Source: Algicoccus sp048820935 (GTDB lineage: Bacteria; Pseudomonadota; Gammaproteobacteria; Burkholderiales; Burkholderiaceae_B). Taken from it: a stretch of DNA of 64,000 nt. This document shows, in pieces, positions 1 to 8,366 of this stretch. The notes beneath the pieces were generated by a model. That model saw nothing but the letters and a program-made list of their open reading frames with translations. It was not told the DNA's origin and searched no databases. Each line of letters begins with the position of its first letter. Positions within the stretch are counted from its first letter, which is position 1. Location: contig NZ_JBMERD010000003.1 in NCBI RefSeq assembly GCF_048820935.1, positions 1 through 64,000 on the forward strand. The letters are read 5' to 3'. Made by a program: the position numbers and the translations under genes.

Positions 1-1
1 A

Positions 2-24
2 CAAAAGGCCCGCAATGCGAGCCT
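2..24 (-). terminator. Rho-independent terminator downstream of the P450 gene
   Basis: Read on the minus strand, AGGCTCGC and GCGGGCCT form an 8-bp stem (one G-T pair) around a 3-base loop, followed by TTTTGT. It lies about 45 bases after the P450 stop codon, so it most likely ends that transcript. Confidence 0.7.
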
Positions 25-69
25 GGTGTTTGTGATTTGTTGTGGTTAATGAGTAGATTTAGAAGTTTC

Positions 70-1227
70 TTACTTGAACTGAATCTGAATTCCCAGTCGT
101 TCATAACCTCCTTGCGGGTAGGTGGCGCGTTGACTGCGGATTTCTGAACAGACTTCAATCGCTTGCGTGCGTTCCAGCAACACTTGTACAAACGTTCTGA
201 GCTCTAGACGAGCCAGAGGTGCGCCCGGACAAACGTGAATCCCTAAACCATAGAGTAAGTTCAAAGAGGGATCTCGGTCGATCTTGAATTCATCGGGTTG
301 AGGAAATACTTCAGGATCTCGATTGGCGGCCTGCCATGATAGTGTGATGCGATCCCCAGGATTCATTTCATAGCCACCTAGAGTGACCGTTTCTGCAGGT
401 GTGCGCTTACCTGCAAGAAGTGGTGCTTCTATACGCAGCATCTCGTCAACGGCGGCGTCAATATCCATCGCTCCGGTACGTAATGCCGTCTGGATGTCCT
501 GACGGTTTGCGAGAAAATAAAAGATGATCCCAATACAGGCCGCAATGGTTTGTAACTCACCTACTGTCCAGTTTCGGAGAATACTGATGACAGCTTTATC
601 CGAAATAGGTTGGCCATCGACGGTTTCTTGCAATAAACGAGCTGTGAGGTTGTTTTGTATATCTTGGGTCGGTTGCTGACGAATTTGATTCAATAGATTC
701 TGAATTTCGTCTTCAAACTCTTGTGCAATACGTGCGTTTTGTTGAGGATCCGCAGCTAGTGCGGCTTCATTTTTACGATTAATCCAATCTTTGATCCAGG
801 CTTGAATTTCTGTAGGCCACCCTAGAAAGGCACACTGCATTTGTAAGGCCCAAGGATGAGCCAGATCTTCCATAATTTCGACTGAAGATTTCTTGGCTAA
901 GGCATCAATAAGCGTTTCAGAGATATCGCGACAAACGGGCTCAAATGAAGCCATGATGGATGGCGTGAAGTAACGATCAATGATTTCACGATAAGCCGTG
1001 TGCTCGGGTGGATCCATACTGTTTGGGACCGAGACGTGACGGGAGACACGACTACTGTAGGTTGTATGATTCAACAGAATATCTGTGACATCTTGATGAC
1101 GAAAGACGCTGTAGCCTAAATGGTCGCTGTGAGCGACAGGACATTGCGCACGCATGGCGTCATAAGTTTCGACGGGATTTTCTAATGCTTGACGGGAACG
1201 TGGGTTCCAGTTGTTTTTGAGTGACAT
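70..1227 (-). CDS. Cytochrome P450 (soluble bacterial type)
   Basis: A heme-thiolate monooxygenase of 385 residues, close to the usual 400 for soluble bacterial P450s. The Cys-ligand loop YGLGIHVCPG is at residues 326-335 (Cys333 is the heme ligand), although its first residue is Tyr where Phe is usual. The K-helix ExxR motif is EMLR at 262-265. The I-helix motif is VGELQT at 222-227: the threonine is kept but the preceding acid of the usual acid-alcohol pair is Gln. No ferredoxin or reductase gene is adjacent, so electrons must come from partners encoded elsewhere. It stands alone with its own terminator. The family assignment is firm; the substrate cannot be read from sequence. Confidence 0.93.
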   Translation of the reverse strand: MSLKNNWNPRSRQALENPVETYDAMRAQCPVAHSDHLGYSVFRHQDVTDILLNHTTYSSRVSRHVSVPNSMDPPEHTAYREIIDRYFTPSIMASFEPVCRDISETLIDALAKKSSVEIMEDLAHPWALQMQCAFLGWPTEIQAWIKDWINRKNEAALAADPQQNARIAQEFEDEIQNLLNQIRQQPTQDIQNNLTARLLQETVDGQPISDKAVISILRNWTVGELQTIAACIGIIFYFLANRQDIQTALRTGAMDIDAAVDEMLRIEAPLLAGKRTPAETVTLGGYEMNPGDRITLSWQAANRDPEVFPQPDEFKIDRDPSLNLLYGLGIHVCPGAPLARLELRTFVQVLLERTQAIEVCSEIRSQRATYPQGGYERLGIQIQFK

Positions 1228-1396
1228 AGACTACAACCCTGTGAACAATCAGTGTCATTCAAGGTAGCATGCGATCACGAAATTGTGGGGTTTTCCCTAT
1301 CCGATGGAGTGTATTTGCTTGATATAAAACAAAGAGCTTTGAGCGGATTGGGTCGAGTTAGGGCGAACTGCGTGAGATTTGAAAGTAATCGCTCAC

Positions 1397-1429
1397 TAAA
1401 AAGGCAAGCAGCTTGACGATGCTTGCCTT
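1397..1429 (-). terminator. Rho-independent terminator downstream of the small membrane protein gene
   Basis: AAGGCAAGCA at 1401-1410 pairs perfectly with TGCTTGCCTT at 1420-1429 (10 bp, 9-base loop). On the minus strand the stem runs straight into a T tract, which fits termination of the gene ending at 1500. The remainder of 1228-1396 holds the upstream region of the P450 gene; I see no gene there. Confidence 0.75.
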
Positions 1430-1499
1430 GCTATTCAGCCTGAAACTGAGTGTTCCGAGTGGTTCAACCTGTGTATGGTTTGTGTTAACTACTATGCGT

Positions 1500-1895
1500 T
1501 TAAGGTGCTCTATTGTCGACCAATGCCACAATGCCCCGGATCAGACGATACAAAACCCAAATTAAAGCGGCAGCTAATGTGACCCAACCGATCAATACAA
1601 AAATAAAGATGTAACTTAGCACAACCCAGAGAAGACCCCAGAAGAATGTACTCAACATCCAATCAAAGTGCGCGGCATAAATTGTGCCGGCGGCATCACT
1701 GCGTTTAATGTAGATAAGGATGATGGCAGCAATCGGTGCGAACGCCAAGAGTCCCGATGTAATAAAACCTAAGCCAAGCAGAATATAAGCAATCCAGCAA
1801 AACGTTTTGAGTTTGTTGTTTGCATCAGCCGCTAAGGCTGTATTGTTGAATGTCTCAGGGCTACGCGGATTGTTGTTGTCAAATTGGTCGCTCAT
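1500..1895 (-). CDS. Small membrane protein, DUF4870-like
   Basis: A 131-residue protein of unknown function. A polar N-terminus of about 25 residues is followed by three or four hydrophobic segments: one around the first 30-60 residues, a short polar turn IKRSDAAGT, the conserved-looking AHFDWMLSTFFWGLLW stretch, and two more hydrophobic stretches before a short basic tail. The turn and the following AHF-W-FFWGLLW pattern resemble proteobacterial DUF4870-type membrane proteins; that is recognition from memory. The start is set at 1895 because AAGGA stands at the right distance upstream; the adjacent ATG at 1898 is an alternative, and the longer reading from 1919 would place this ribosome binding site inside the gene. 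Confidence 0.7.
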   Translation of the reverse strand: MSDQFDNNNPRSPETFNNTALAADANNKLKTFCWIAYILLGLGFITSGLLAFAPIAAIILIYIKRSDAAGTIYAAHFDWMLSTFFWGLLWVVLSYIFIFVLIGWVTLAAALIWVLYRLIRGIVALVDNRAP

Positions 1896-2101
1896 CATGG
1901 ATTCCTTACTGAGATACAAAACTCAAAGACCTTAATTAACATGAATTGCTTCGAGTTGTTTGTATCTGTTACAAAATGACAAGGTAGTTTAGTCTACTCG
2001 GAGCAGGCTGTGCTGCGCGACGCATTGAGTAGCATCAATTTTTGAAAGCGATGCGGTGTGGTGAGAGATGAGTCCGACACACTTTGCCGGACTCTATTTT
2101 A

Positions 2102-2371
2102 TCAGGAAAGGTGTTTGCTCAAGATTTTTGTCAGCTCGAACATGGAGACCTGATCTTTTTCAAATAAAGGCTTGAGCTTGTCGTCGGCATTGATGTTGCG
2201 ACGATTTGAAGGGTCTTGTAGATCGTGTTTTTTAATGTATTCCCAGATTTTTTTGGTGGCTTCAGTGCGTGGTAAAGGATCTTTTCCGATGACGGCGCCC
2301 AAGATTTCGCTGGGTGTCAACGGCTTCATGAATGCGGCATTGGGTTTGCGGGTTTTAGGCTCAGTTGCCAT
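2102..2371 (-). CDS. Stand-alone SWIB/MDM2-domain protein
   Basis: An 89-residue protein that is almost entirely one SWIB domain (about residues 14-86). The family signature is visible: KPLTPSEILGAVIG, then TKKIWEYIKKHDLQDPSNRR, a DDKLKPLF segment, and a C-terminal helix FELTKILSKHL. In eukaryotes this fold occurs in SWI/SNF subunits and MDM2; in bacteria it is found alone or fused to topoisomerase I. The N-terminus is short, basic and probably disordered (TEPKTRKPNAA). AAGGAAG precedes the ATG. Its cellular role is not established; a chromatin or nucleoid role is only a guess. It is monocistronic, with no helpful neighbours. Confidence 0.88.
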   Translation of the reverse strand: MATEPKTRKPNAAFMKPLTPSEILGAVIGKDPLPRTEATKKIWEYIKKHDLQDPSNRRNINADDKLKPLFEKDQVSMFELTKILSKHLS

Positions 2372-2722
2372 TGTTTGCTTCCTTAAAAGGTTTGAGTGAG
2401 AGTCGATCTGTGCGTGAAACGCTGCTTCAAAACACGTGTGACTAGATATTTGGGTATCGAATTATGCCAGTACAATTCGGATTGCGGCGCACAAACCAGA
2501 TAAAAGTGACTAACTGGCGACTTACGTGTTGCTGGCGAAGAGTCACAATGATGCGTTATTGATATGTCTAATCAGTCTGAAACATGCCGTATGTTGTGAT
2601 TTGTTCGCGATGCTTAGGTATTGCGCAGCGTGTTGTGCGAATGCGGGTTAAGCTTTCGGCCAAGCGCAGACTCTAGGTGGGTGCTGCGAGTACTGATATT
2701 TATTCAAGGAGTACTTTGGTTT
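2372..2722. other. Gene-free divergent intergenic region
   Basis: About 350 bases between the divergent SWIB and pyrC starts. It should hold both promoters. TACAAT is a possible -10 element near 2470, but I could not pair it with a convincing -35 element. I see no RNA gene or repeat. An in-frame extension of pyrC from 2621 exists but lacks family similarity. Confidence 0.5.
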
Positions 2723-3784
2723 ATGACGAACCCGACAACGTTGACCATGATTCGTCCAGATGATTGGCATCTTCACTTACGAGATGGAGAAGGTTTAAAA
2801 GCGGTTGTCAAAGACACCGCCCGTCAGTTTTCCAGAGCCATTGTGATGCCGAACTTGGCCCAACCCGTGACCACCGTCTCCATGGCACTCGCCTACCGTG
2901 ATCGGATTCTGCAAGCGTTGCAGATGGATGGCAAGTCAGTGGTCGAATTCACGCCTTTGATGACACTGTATCTGACGGATAATACGACCGCTCAGGATGT
3001 TCGTGATGCCGTGAACTGTGAGCATGTGTATGCGTTTAAGCTGTATCCAGCCGGTGCAACGACCAACTCAGACAGTGGCGTGACCGATTTGTTCGGACGC
3101 TGTGCCCCAGCACTTGAGGCAATGGAAAAACTGGGTATGCCCTTGTTGGTACATGGCGAAGTGACAGATCCCGATGTGGATGTATTCGATCGCGAGGCTG
3201 TTTTTATTGATCGCGTGATGTTGAAGTTGCGTCAGCAGTTCCCAGAACTGAAAGTGGTGTTTGAACACCTGACCACTAAAAACGGAGTGGATTATGTACG
3301 CGAGGCACCGGGTCCTATTGCAGGTACTCTGACACCACAACATTTGCTATATAACCGCAACGCTATATTTCAAGGGGGGTTGCAGCCCCACTGGTTTTGT
3401 TTGCCTGTTCTGAAGCGTGAAGTTCATCGTCAAGCGCTCCTAGATGCAGCTACAAGCGATAGTCCGCGATTTTTCTTGGGCACGGACAGTGCGCCTCACG
3501 CCCAGCATCTGAAAGAAGCCAGTTGCGGATGTGCTGGTTGTTACAGTGCGTTGCATGCCTTAGAACTGTACGCAACAGCCTTTGAGCAAGCCGGACGCTT
3601 AGATCGACTGGAGGCTTTTGCGTCGTTGCGAGGCCCAGCGTTTTATGGTTTGCCGGTGAACACCACTAAAGTGACACTGACGCGTTCAAGTTATACCGTG
3701 CCGCAGACGGTTCCTTTTGGGGATGACAGTCTGATCCCGTTAGCGGCGGGCACGACGTTGAACTGGACGTTTTCTGAAGGCTAG
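2723..3784 (+). CDS. pyrC: Dihydroorotase (class II, PyrC type)
   Basis: Catalyses reversible cyclisation of N-carbamoyl-L-aspartate to dihydroorotate, the third step of pyrimidine synthesis, in the cytoplasm. The 353 residues match the E. coli PyrC class (about 348). Visible zinc-site elements are the HLHLRDG motif near the N-terminus, the lysine expected to be carbamylated in AFKLYPAGATTNS, HGEV, FEHLTT, and the catalytic-aspartate motif GTDSAPH near the C-terminus. An upstream in-frame extension to 2621 has no family similarity; the ATG at 2723 follows CAAGGAG and begins the conserved TLTMIRPDDWHLH region. It converges on uup with a gap of about 70 bases. Confidence 0.95.
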   Translation: MTNPTTLTMIRPDDWHLHLRDGEGLKAVVKDTARQFSRAIVMPNLAQPVTTVSMALAYRDRILQALQMDGKSVVEFTPLMTLYLTDNTTAQDVRDAVNCEHVYAFKLYPAGATTNSDSGVTDLFGRCAPALEAMEKLGMPLLVHGEVTDPDVDVFDREAVFIDRVMLKLRQQFPELKVVFEHLTTKNGVDYVREAPGPIAGTLTPQHLLYNRNAIFQGGLQPHWFCLPVLKREVHRQALLDAATSDSPRFFLGTDSAPHAQHLKEASCGCAGCYSALHALELYATAFEQAGRLDRLEAFASLRGPAFYGLPVNTTKVTLTRSSYTVPQTVPFGDDSLIPLAAGTTLNWTFSEG

Positions 3785-3857
3785 TGGAGCAATATCATTG
3801 ATAGAGCTAGATGGGCTTGTAGCTAAGCCCTGTCTAACCCTGTCAATCTGTTTGATC

Positions 3858-5693
3858 CTACTCGACGTCCTGCCTAGACTCTAAAAGCTCCCAGCGTGCA
3901 TACAAGGCATCCAGTGCTGCTTGCGACTCTTCAATGTCTTTTTGAAGTTTGGGTAAAGCTTGTGGATCCCCCTGGTAAAGGCTGGGGTCAGCAAGTTGCT
4001 CGACAAGCTTTGCATGACTTTCTTCTTGAGCTTGAATTTGTTCGGGTAGTTCGGCGAGCTCTTTGACTTCCCAGGGTGCAAGGCGAGATGGGCGACGGGT
4101 GGTGTCTCGTGCGGCACTTGTAGAAGCCTCGTTTTTAGATGCTTTGGTGCTTGCTTTGTCTTCTTGCGACTCAGTTGCACTAACGACAGGTTCTGCGGCT
4201 GGCTTTTGTTCTAGCCAGTCGGTATAACCACCCACATAGGTTTTCCAGTGCGCATCGCCTTCGTAGGCAATGGTTTGAGTCACTACGTTGTCAAGAAAGA
4301 CTCGATCGTGACTAACCAGTAGCACAGTTGCTGGGAATTCTTGCAGCAAGCTTTCTAAAAGCTCTAGCGTTTCAATATCCAAATCGTTGGTAGGCTCATC
4401 CAGAACGAGGATGTTGGCGGGCTGTGCAAATAAACGCGCCAGTAATAGTCGGGCTCGCTCGCCACCTGACAAGGTTCGTACCGGAGATTGTGTCCTGGCA
4501 GGTTCAAACAAAAAGTCACCTAGATAGCCGATCACATGCTTTTTCTGCTGCCCGATTTCGATCCATTGGTTACCAGGGCTGATGGCGTCCATGAGGGTGT
4601 CGTCTTCATTTAAATCGGCACGCATCTGATCAAAGTAAGCAATCTCAAGGTTTGTGCCGTGGCGCACTGTCCCGGAATCCGGTTTGAGTTGCCCAAGGAT
4701 GAGTTGCAAGAGCGTCGTTTTACCTGCACCGTTGGGCCCGATTAGGCCGATTTTGTCACCCCGGATGATAGTGGCTGAGAAGTCTTTGATAATAGGGCGA
4801 CCATCAAAGGCTAAATTGACATCTTCGAGTTCGGCCACAAGTTTGCCGGATTTTCTGGCTTGCTCCAGCGTAAAACGGACTTGCCCTTGGTGCTCTCGGC
4901 GCTGTGCGCGTTCACGACGCAATTGTTCTAAACGTCGTACGCGACCTTCATTTCGGGTGCGGCGTGCTTCAATCCCTTTGCGGATCCAAACTTCCTCTTG
5001 CGCTAAGAGCTTGTCAAAACGCTGGTTTTCTAATGCTTCCGCATGAAGCCATTCTTGCTTGTGGGTTTGCCATTGGCTAAAACTGCCGGGAAATGAATGT
5101 AAGAGCCCACGATCAAGCTCCACAATGCGGGTGGTGACTTGATCTAGAAAGGCTCGGTCGTGCGTAATGATGATGACACTATGGCGCCAGTTCTTCAGAA
5201 TATTTTCGAGCCAAGCAATACCGTCTAGATCAAGGTGGTTAGTCGGCTCGTCTAACAACAATAAGCCGGGTTCTTGAATTAAAGCACCTGCCAGTGCAAC
5301 GCGTTTGCGCATACCACCTGAAAGGGTGTCGCAAGGAGCTTGTGGGTCTAAGCCTAAACGGTGTGCCCATTGATTGGCAGCGGTTTCAATTTCCCAGGAT
5401 TCACGTGCAATGCCACGTTGTGCGAATTGAACCAGACTCTCAAACACAGTCTCACCGGGCAGCTCTGGTTCTTGTTCGACAGTTGCCACAAAGAGACCAT
5501 CGGTGACATGAATTTTTCCACCATCGGGCTGTAAGCGACCGTCCAAGAGTTTGAGTAAGGATGATTTTCCTGCGCCATTTCGACCAATCAATCCGATTCG
5601 CTCACCTTCTTCGATGATGAGGTTTGCCTGATCAAGTAAAGGGTGATGTCCAAATGAAAGGTGAATATCTTGCAGAGAAATAATGGTGGCCAT
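3858..5693 (-). CDS. uup: ABC-F family ATPase Uup
   Basis: A soluble twin-ATPase ABC protein without membrane domains, 611 residues. Two nucleotide-binding domains are visible: Walker A GRNGAGKSS near residue 39 with signature LSGGMRKRVALAG and Walker B LLLLDEPTNHLDL, then a second Walker A GPNGAGKTT with LSGGERARLLLARL and LVLDEPTNDLD. An Arg/Glu-rich linker lies between them. The C-terminal ~90 residues, after a Ser/Thr/Ala-rich low-complexity stretch, look like the DNA-binding coiled coil typical of Uup. Family members act on ribosomes or on branched DNA intermediates; E. coli Uup lowers precise transposon excision. The long C-terminal coiled coil favours Uup over EttA or YheS. Confidence 0.9.
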   Translation of the reverse strand: MATIISLQDIHLSFGHHPLLDQANLIIEEGERIGLIGRNGAGKSSLLKLLDGRLQPDGGKIHVTDGLFVATVEQEPELPGETVFESLVQFAQRGIARESWEIETAANQWAHRLGLDPQAPCDTLSGGMRKRVALAGALIQEPGLLLLDEPTNHLDLDGIAWLENILKNWRHSVIIITHDRAFLDQVTTRIVELDRGLLHSFPGSFSQWQTHKQEWLHAEALENQRFDKLLAQEEVWIRKGIEARRTRNEGRVRRLEQLRRERAQRREHQGQVRFTLEQARKSGKLVAELEDVNLAFDGRPIIKDFSATIIRGDKIGLIGPNGAGKTTLLQLILGQLKPDSGTVRHGTNLEIAYFDQMRADLNEDDTLMDAISPGNQWIEIGQQKKHVIGYLGDFLFEPARTQSPVRTLSGGERARLLLARLFAQPANILVLDEPTNDLDIETLELLESLLQEFPATVLLVSHDRVFLDNVVTQTIAYEGDAHWKTYVGGYTDWLEQKPAAEPVVSATESQEDKASTKASKNEASTSAARDTTRRPSRLAPWEVKELAELPEQIQAQEESHAKLVEQLADPSLYQGDPQALPKLQKDIEESQAALDALYARWELLESRQDVE

Positions 5694-5842
5694 GCTGTTT
5701 TGTCATTCAAAGTAAGGTGGCGGTCTTAAAAAAACCGAAAATCTCAGTGGCTCATTGTTGACCCACAAACCACCATTGTCGCAGTAACTGTCTCTCTTTG
5801 CAGGGAATGATCGTTAAAACGGCAGGTTTGTGCGCTTAGGCT

Positions 5843-5848
5843 TACAAT
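5843..5848 (+). promoter_or_regulatory. Probable -10 element of the RNase P RNA promoter
   Basis: TACAAT ends 7 bases before the first base of the P1 helix of RNase P RNA, the distance expected for the transcription start. No good -35 hexamer is seen at 16-18 bp. Confidence 0.5.
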
Positions 5849-5855
5849 ATGCCCC

Positions 5856-6266
5856 GCGAGGCAGGTCGGGCAATCGCGTAACATTTCGATGTTCCGAGGA
5901 AGGTCCGGACTCCATAGAGCACAGTAGCGGCTAACAGCCGTCCGGCGACGCTCTGTCTAACAGAGAAGAGCTGAGGAATAGGGCCACAGAGACGAGTCTG
6001 TTGCGAGGGTGCCTCTTCGGATGCACACCGTCATGGTTTGACCATGGTGTCGGTCTTTACGAAGATCAGCGTAGCAGGGTGAAACGCGGTAACCTCTACT
6101 GGGAGCAACACCAAATAGGCATGTGTTCGTTTGCCTGGCAAACGTCAAGGGCGGCTCGTCCGAGCATGCGGGTAGGTGGCTAGAGCGGCACAGCAATGTG
6201 CCGTCGAGAGGAATGATTGCCGACAGCGTTGCTGTCTACAGAATCCGGCCTACAGACTTGTTTCGC
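5856..6266 (+). ncRNA. rnpB: RNase P RNA (bacterial class A)
   Basis: The catalytic RNA that removes 5' leaders from tRNA precursors. The conserved 5' core is readable (GAGGAAGGTCCGGACTCCA near 5895, followed by TAGAGCACAG), as are the GGTGAAACGCGGTAACC type segment, the ACCAAATAGG region near 6110, the L15-like GCGGGTAGGTGGC, and the 3' core GAATCCGGCCTACAGA. The ends were set from helix P1: the 12 bases 5856-5867 pair with 6255-6266 without a mismatch (some G-U pairs). The L15 GGT element that binds the tRNA CCA end is present. It lies between uup and the dcw cluster. Confidence 0.95.
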
Positions 6267-6586
6267 ATTCTTTTGCTCTTGACTGCGCCTCAATTTCCCT
6301 TTTTGACTTCCCCTTTTCTTTGACTTTGAAGTGGTCTGTCTATTCTGTTTGGACGGGTTATGCCTGCACAACGGCTTGATCGTTTCGATGTTTGATATGT
6401 CAAAGTCGATTTCTGGCTGAAATCGAAAGTCTGTCAAAGACTCACGGCGTGTCAAGAATGTCCGATTTAAGAACACACATTCAGAGTGTCCCGCAATCTA
6501 CTGATTTATAAGTTATTTTGTATCCTAGCTAGTGTAAAACTCGCTTCTAAGTCATTGTCTTTATTGAATAAAACAGCATTTTCCAC
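6267..6586. other. Gene-free stretch between RNase P RNA and the dcw promoter
   Basis: About 320 bases with no convincing reading frame. It is AT-rich towards its 3' half. T-rich runs follow the RNase P RNA at 6267-6320, but no clear intrinsic-terminator stem was found. Confidence 0.5.
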
Positions 6587-6616
6587 TTGACCGCACTATC
6601 CAAGTTGCCTTAGAGT
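6587..6616 (+). promoter_or_regulatory. Candidate dcw-cluster promoter (Pmra)
   Basis: TTGACC at 6587-6592 and TAGAGT at 6611-6616 are separated by 18 bp, a moderate sigma-70 match placed about 40 bases before the mraZ start. Transcription from it would start within the GTG-box array. Confidence 0.5.
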
Positions 6617-6647
6617 GGAGAAAAGTGTCAGATTGTGTCTTTTTGTG
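6615..6647 (+). promoter_or_regulatory. Candidate MraZ operator: four GTG boxes at exact 10-bp spacing
   Basis: GTG occurs at 6615, 6625, 6635 and 6645, each within AGTG or TGTG context; the first and fourth boxes are both GTGGAGAA. MraZ of other bacteria binds short direct repeats spaced about one helical turn upstream of its own gene. Here the array overlaps the presumed start site and the mraZ ribosome binding site (GGAG, 6647-6650). Autoregulation is inferred. Confidence 0.55.
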
Positions 6648-6655
6648 GAGAAGAT

Positions 6656-7084
6656 GTGTTCCAAGGAAGTAGTGCGCTCACGCTAGATGCCAAAGGTCGG
6701 ATTAATTTTCCGGCAAAGCATCGTGACGTCTTGCAAGACAAGGCGGGGGCACGCTTGACTCTGACACGTCATCCCGATGGTTGTTTGCTGGTGTACCCGC
6801 GTCCTCAATGGGAAATTAAGCGGAAACAAATTGCTGAATTTCCCATGAGTGCACGTGCGTTACAGCGCTTAATGTTGGGAAATGCGCAGGATGTTGAGAT
6901 TGACGGCGCAGGTCGTGTGTTGATTGCGCCGGAGTTACGTCAGGCTGCGGGTTTGACACGAGAAGTGATGTTGCTGGGAATGGGGGAACACTTTGAGCTT
7001 TGGGATGCCGCTGAACTGGCAAGACGCGAAGCTCAGGACCTGGAAGCAGGTTTGTCGGCTGTTCTTGATCAGTTTTCATTTTAA
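6656..7084 (+). CDS. mraZ: Transcriptional regulator MraZ
   Basis: A 142-residue DNA-binding protein of the AbrB-like/SpoVT fold, first gene of the dcw cluster and known in other bacteria to repress its own operon. Two family repeats are visible: FQGSSALTLDAKGRINFPAKHR at the N-terminus and the second one around DVEIDGAGRVLIAPELRQAAGL. The GTG at 6656 is chosen because it opens with MFQGSS, the normal MraZ N-terminus, and has GGAG five bases upstream; the longer in-frame reading from GTG 6635 would add seven residues not seen in the family and begin within the operator. rsmH follows 14 bases later. Confidence 0.93.
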   Translation: MFQGSSALTLDAKGRINFPAKHRDVLQDKAGARLTLTRHPDGCLLVYPRPQWEIKRKQIAEFPMSARALQRLMLGNAQDVEIDGAGRVLIAPELRQAAGLTREVMLLGMGEHFELWDAAELARREAQDLEAGLSAVLDQFSF

Positions 7085-7098
7085 GGCGCGGCACAACT

Positions 7099-8064
7099 AT
7101 GCATAAGACCGTGCTTTTAAATGAGTGTGTTGAGGCGTTGGCACCAGAGGCACAGCAACCTGTTCAAGGCGTGTTTGTCGATGGCACGTTTGGTCGTGGT
7201 GGTCACAGCCGAGCATTGTTGGCGAGATTGTCTGAGACCGCAAAGCTCGTTGTGATTGACCGTGATCCGCAAGCCATTGAAGCTGCGCAGGCACTTGCAC
7301 AGTCAGACCCACGAGTAATGTGCATTCATGGTCGCTTTGGGGATCTTGAGACACTGTTGCCAGCGCACGGCATTGAACAGGTGCATGGTTTTTTGCTGGA
7401 CTTAGGGGTTTCATCACCCCAATTGGACCAGGCTGAGCGTGGGTTTTCTTTTATGCGGGATGGTCCGCTCGATATGCGCATGGATTCGTCCAAAGGTGAA
7501 ACCGCAGCGCAATGGCTTGCCGAGGCGAGTCAACAGGAAATGCAGGAGGTTTTTAAAGATTATGGCGAAGAACGGTTTGCTGTTCAGGTTGCAAAAGCGA
7601 TTATTGCGCGCCGCGGGCAACGGCCCATCGAACGTACGCTCGAGCTTGCCGATCTTGTCGCCAGCGCAGTCCGTACACGTGAGAAGGGGCTGCATCCGGC
7701 GACGCGGACATTTCAAGCTATACGGATTTACATCAATCGGGAGCTCGAAGAGCTTGATCGCGCCCTCGAGGCAGCGATAAAGGTTTTAGCGCCCGAAGGA
7801 GTGCTGGCTGTGATCAGTTTTCATTCGCTGGAAGACCGTAAGGTTAAGCAGTTTATGCAACGAGCTAAACGACCCGATCAGGCGTTTGCTGGTTTGCCCC
7901 TGCGCGCCAGCGAGTTGCCTCAGCCATTGCTGACCGATGTTAAACGGATTTTGCCTCATGCTGAGGAAGTCAAAGTCAATCCGCGCTCCCGTTCAGCGGT
8001 ACTGCGTATTGCAAAAAGGACTCAGACAGATTGGGTGGATTCACCATTTTGGGGGATTCGCTAA
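7099..8064 (+). CDS. rsmH: 16S rRNA m4C1402 methyltransferase RsmH (MraW)
   Basis: SAM-dependent methyltransferase that N4-methylates C1402 of 16S rRNA in the ribosomal P site. The 321 residues match the family length. Visible are the N-terminal HKTVLLNECVEAL, the SAM-binding DGTFGRGGHSRALL, VIDRDPQAI and the catalytic-region LLDLGVSSPQLDQAERGFSF motif, followed by PLDMRMD. The C-terminal NPRSRSAVLRIAKR is typical. The stop codon overlaps the ftsL start (TAATG), so ftsL is translationally coupled. Confidence 0.97.
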   Translation: MHKTVLLNECVEALAPEAQQPVQGVFVDGTFGRGGHSRALLARLSETAKLVVIDRDPQAIEAAQALAQSDPRVMCIHGRFGDLETLLPAHGIEQVHGFLLDLGVSSPQLDQAERGFSFMRDGPLDMRMDSSKGETAAQWLAEASQQEMQEVFKDYGEERFAVQVAKAIIARRGQRPIERTLELADLVASAVRTREKGLHPATRTFQAIRIYINRELEELDRALEAAIKVLAPEGVLAVISFHSLEDRKVKQFMQRAKRPDQAFAGLPLRASELPQPLLTDVKRILPHAEEVKVNPRSRSAVLRIAKRTQTDWVDSPFWGIR

Positions 8065-8366
8065 TGGGTCGTGCGATTTTTGTGATGGGAATGCTGTTAA
8101 TGCTGTCCGCGATTTCACTGGTCACTGCGCGGTATCAGTCTCGGCATCTCTATATTCAAAATGAGCAGTTGGACTCACAGGCTAGTGCGCTGGATGTGCA
8201 ATGGCGTCAGTATCAATTGGAGCGCGCGGAACTGTCTCGTAATGCCCGAGTCGATCAGATTGCTCGAGAAACTTTGCGCATGGTACCAATTGTGCCCTCC
8301 AAGACACTCTATCTGACTTTGTCAGCAGAGTCGGCAGCGACGCAACAGTCGGGAGGTGTGCAATGA
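8064..8366 (+). CDS. ftsL: Cell division protein FtsL
   Basis: A 100-residue bitopic inner-membrane protein of the divisome that with FtsB activates FtsW-FtsI. A very short cytoplasmic N-terminus precedes one membrane helix (about residues 4-22) and a periplasmic coiled coil (roughly 30-75: QLDSQASALDVQWRQYQLER and on). The ATG at 8064 overlaps the rsmH stop; a longer in-frame reading from 8031 lies inside rsmH and would displace the membrane helix. Sequence similarity in this family is low, so the call rests on length, topology and position between rsmH and ftsI, with which it overlaps by ATGA. Confidence 0.9.
   Translation: MGRAIFVMGMLLMLSAISLVTARYQSRHLYIQNEQLDSQASALDVQWRQYQLERAELSRNARVDQIARETLRMVPIVPSKTLYLTLSAESAATQQSGGVQ

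Noticed and set aside
2070..2094. Hairpin GAGTCCG-N11-CGGACTC near the SWIB gene end
   Set aside because: Seven base pairs, and on the SWIB strand it lacks a following T run; the T-rich side faces the wrong direction.
3813..3830. Short hairpin GGGCTT-N6-AAGCCC after pyrC
   Set aside because: Six base pairs with no T run on either strand; too weak to call a terminator.
5957..6476. Several short frames over the RNase P RNA and downstream
   Set aside because: They overlap a structured RNA gene and have no recognisable protein features.
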